DNA of 6,701 bases, taken from Solirubrobacterales bacterium. GTDB taxonomy: Bacteria > Actinomycetota > Thermoleophilia > Solirubrobacterales > Solirubrobacteraceae. Location of the stretch: the NCBI GenBank assembly GCA_003157595.1, contig PMKB01000236.1, forward strand, positions 1 through 6,701, read 5' to 3'. Of this stretch, positions 6,310-6,701 are shown one piece after another. A program made the translations under genes and the position numbers. Positions within the stretch are counted from its first letter, which is position 1. Each line of letters opens with the position of its first letter. The notes under the pieces were generated by a model. The model was not told the origin of the DNA. It saw only the letters and a program-made list of their open reading frames with translations, and ran no database searches.

Positions 6310-6338
6310 GCAGGCTTCGGTCCGGTGGCGGACGGCGC
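6310..6338. other. short convergent gap
   Basis: Only 29 bases separate the glycosyltransferase stop from the stop of the convergent DUF2237 gene. I see no hairpin with a U-run on either strand, so the two transcripts may overlap at their 3' ends. Confidence 0.5.
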
Positions 6339-6701
6339 TCAGCCGGCGAAGGGTCCGGCATCGGGCGGGACGTCCACGGCGTGCTCCGCGAGCGCATCGA
6401 AGGGAACGACCTCGAGCGCTCGCTCGTGCGTGGACGCCATCACGACGTAGGCGGCGGCACCGTCCTCGTGTGCCCGCAGCCAGTTCGCGGCCGTCACGCA
6501 CCAGCGGTCACCGGGGACCAGGCCGGGGAAGCCGTAGCGCGGCGCGGGCGTGGCGAGGTCGTTGCCTATGTGGCTCTGGTGCTCGAGGAACTCCGCCGTC
6601 ACGACCGCGCAGATCGTGTGGCTGCCTTGGTCCTCCGGGCCCGTGTTGCAGCACCCGTCGCGGTAGAAGCCGGTGAGCGGGTCGGTGCCGCACGGTTCGA
6701 G
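6339..6701 (-). CDS. DUF2237 family protein (C-terminal 120 residues, 5' end outside window)
   Basis: The - strand frame is open from the right edge to a TGA at 6339-6341. It begins LEPCGTDPLTGFYRDGCCNT, continues GPEDQGSHTICAVVTAEFLE and IGNDLATPAPRYGFPGLVPG, then DRWCVTAANWLRA and STHERALEVVPFDALAEHAV. This ordered set is the hallmark of the small DUF2237 family (about 120-130 residues), so probably only a short N-terminus (usually NVLGGP-like) is missing. Cysteines fall at fragment positions 4, 17, 18, 31 and 68. A GTG at 6602 could be mistaken for a start, but homology-like sequence continues upstream of it. The family has no established biochemical function; the conserved Cys, His and Asp residues suggest a metal or redox site, which is inference. 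It is convergent with the glycosyltransferase. Confidence 0.9.
   Translation of the reverse strand, partial: LEPCGTDPLTGFYRDGCCNTGPEDQGSHTICAVVTAEFLEHQSHIGNDLATPAPRYGFPGLVPGDRWCVTAANWLRAHEDGAAAYVVMASTHERALEVVPFDALAEHAVDVPPDAGPFAG

Noticed and set aside
1..6701. CRISPR arrays, IS elements, att sites, tRNA or rRNA genes, new defence system
   Set aside because: No regularly spaced repeats, terminal inverted repeats with a transposase, RNA gene signatures or clustered defence-type domains were seen on either strand.

Overview
The window is very GC-rich, with coding frames dominated by G/C at third codon positions. A sigma/zinc-finger fusion, a YihY-type membrane protein, a FadD-type ligase and a GT-C glycosyltransferase together suggest a high-GC actinobacterium, possibly a soil Thermoleophilia/Solirubrobacterales member. 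The lineage is inferred from protein style only, because no rRNA or marker gene is present.

Layout from left to right: (1) the 3' end of a PIN-domain (VapC-like) toxin gene on +, running off the left edge; (2) convergent to it, on -, a gene for a sigma-70-like domain fused to an HxxxCxxC anti-sigma-type zinc finger, one membrane segment and a low-complexity tail; (3) divergent from that, on +, a YihY/BrkB-family multi-pass membrane protein; (4) about 340 bases with no confident gene, holding two hairpins and a coding-like remnant on -; (5) on -, a complete acyl-CoA ligase (AMP-forming, ANL superfamily); (6) divergent from it, on +, a GT39/ArnT-like polytopic glycosyltransferase; (7) convergent to that, on -, the C-terminal part of a DUF2237 protein running off the right edge.

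No two neighbouring complete genes share a strand, so there is no operon in the window and no assembled pathway can be read from it. There are two divergent intergenic regions (about 1785-1881 and 4763-4908) where promoters should lie. The most distinctive item is the one-chain sigma/zinc-finger/membrane protein; the other complete genes look like housekeeping or envelope and lipid functions. I see no CRISPR array, tRNA, rRNA, insertion sequence, phage gene or recognisable defence island, and I do not claim a new system.
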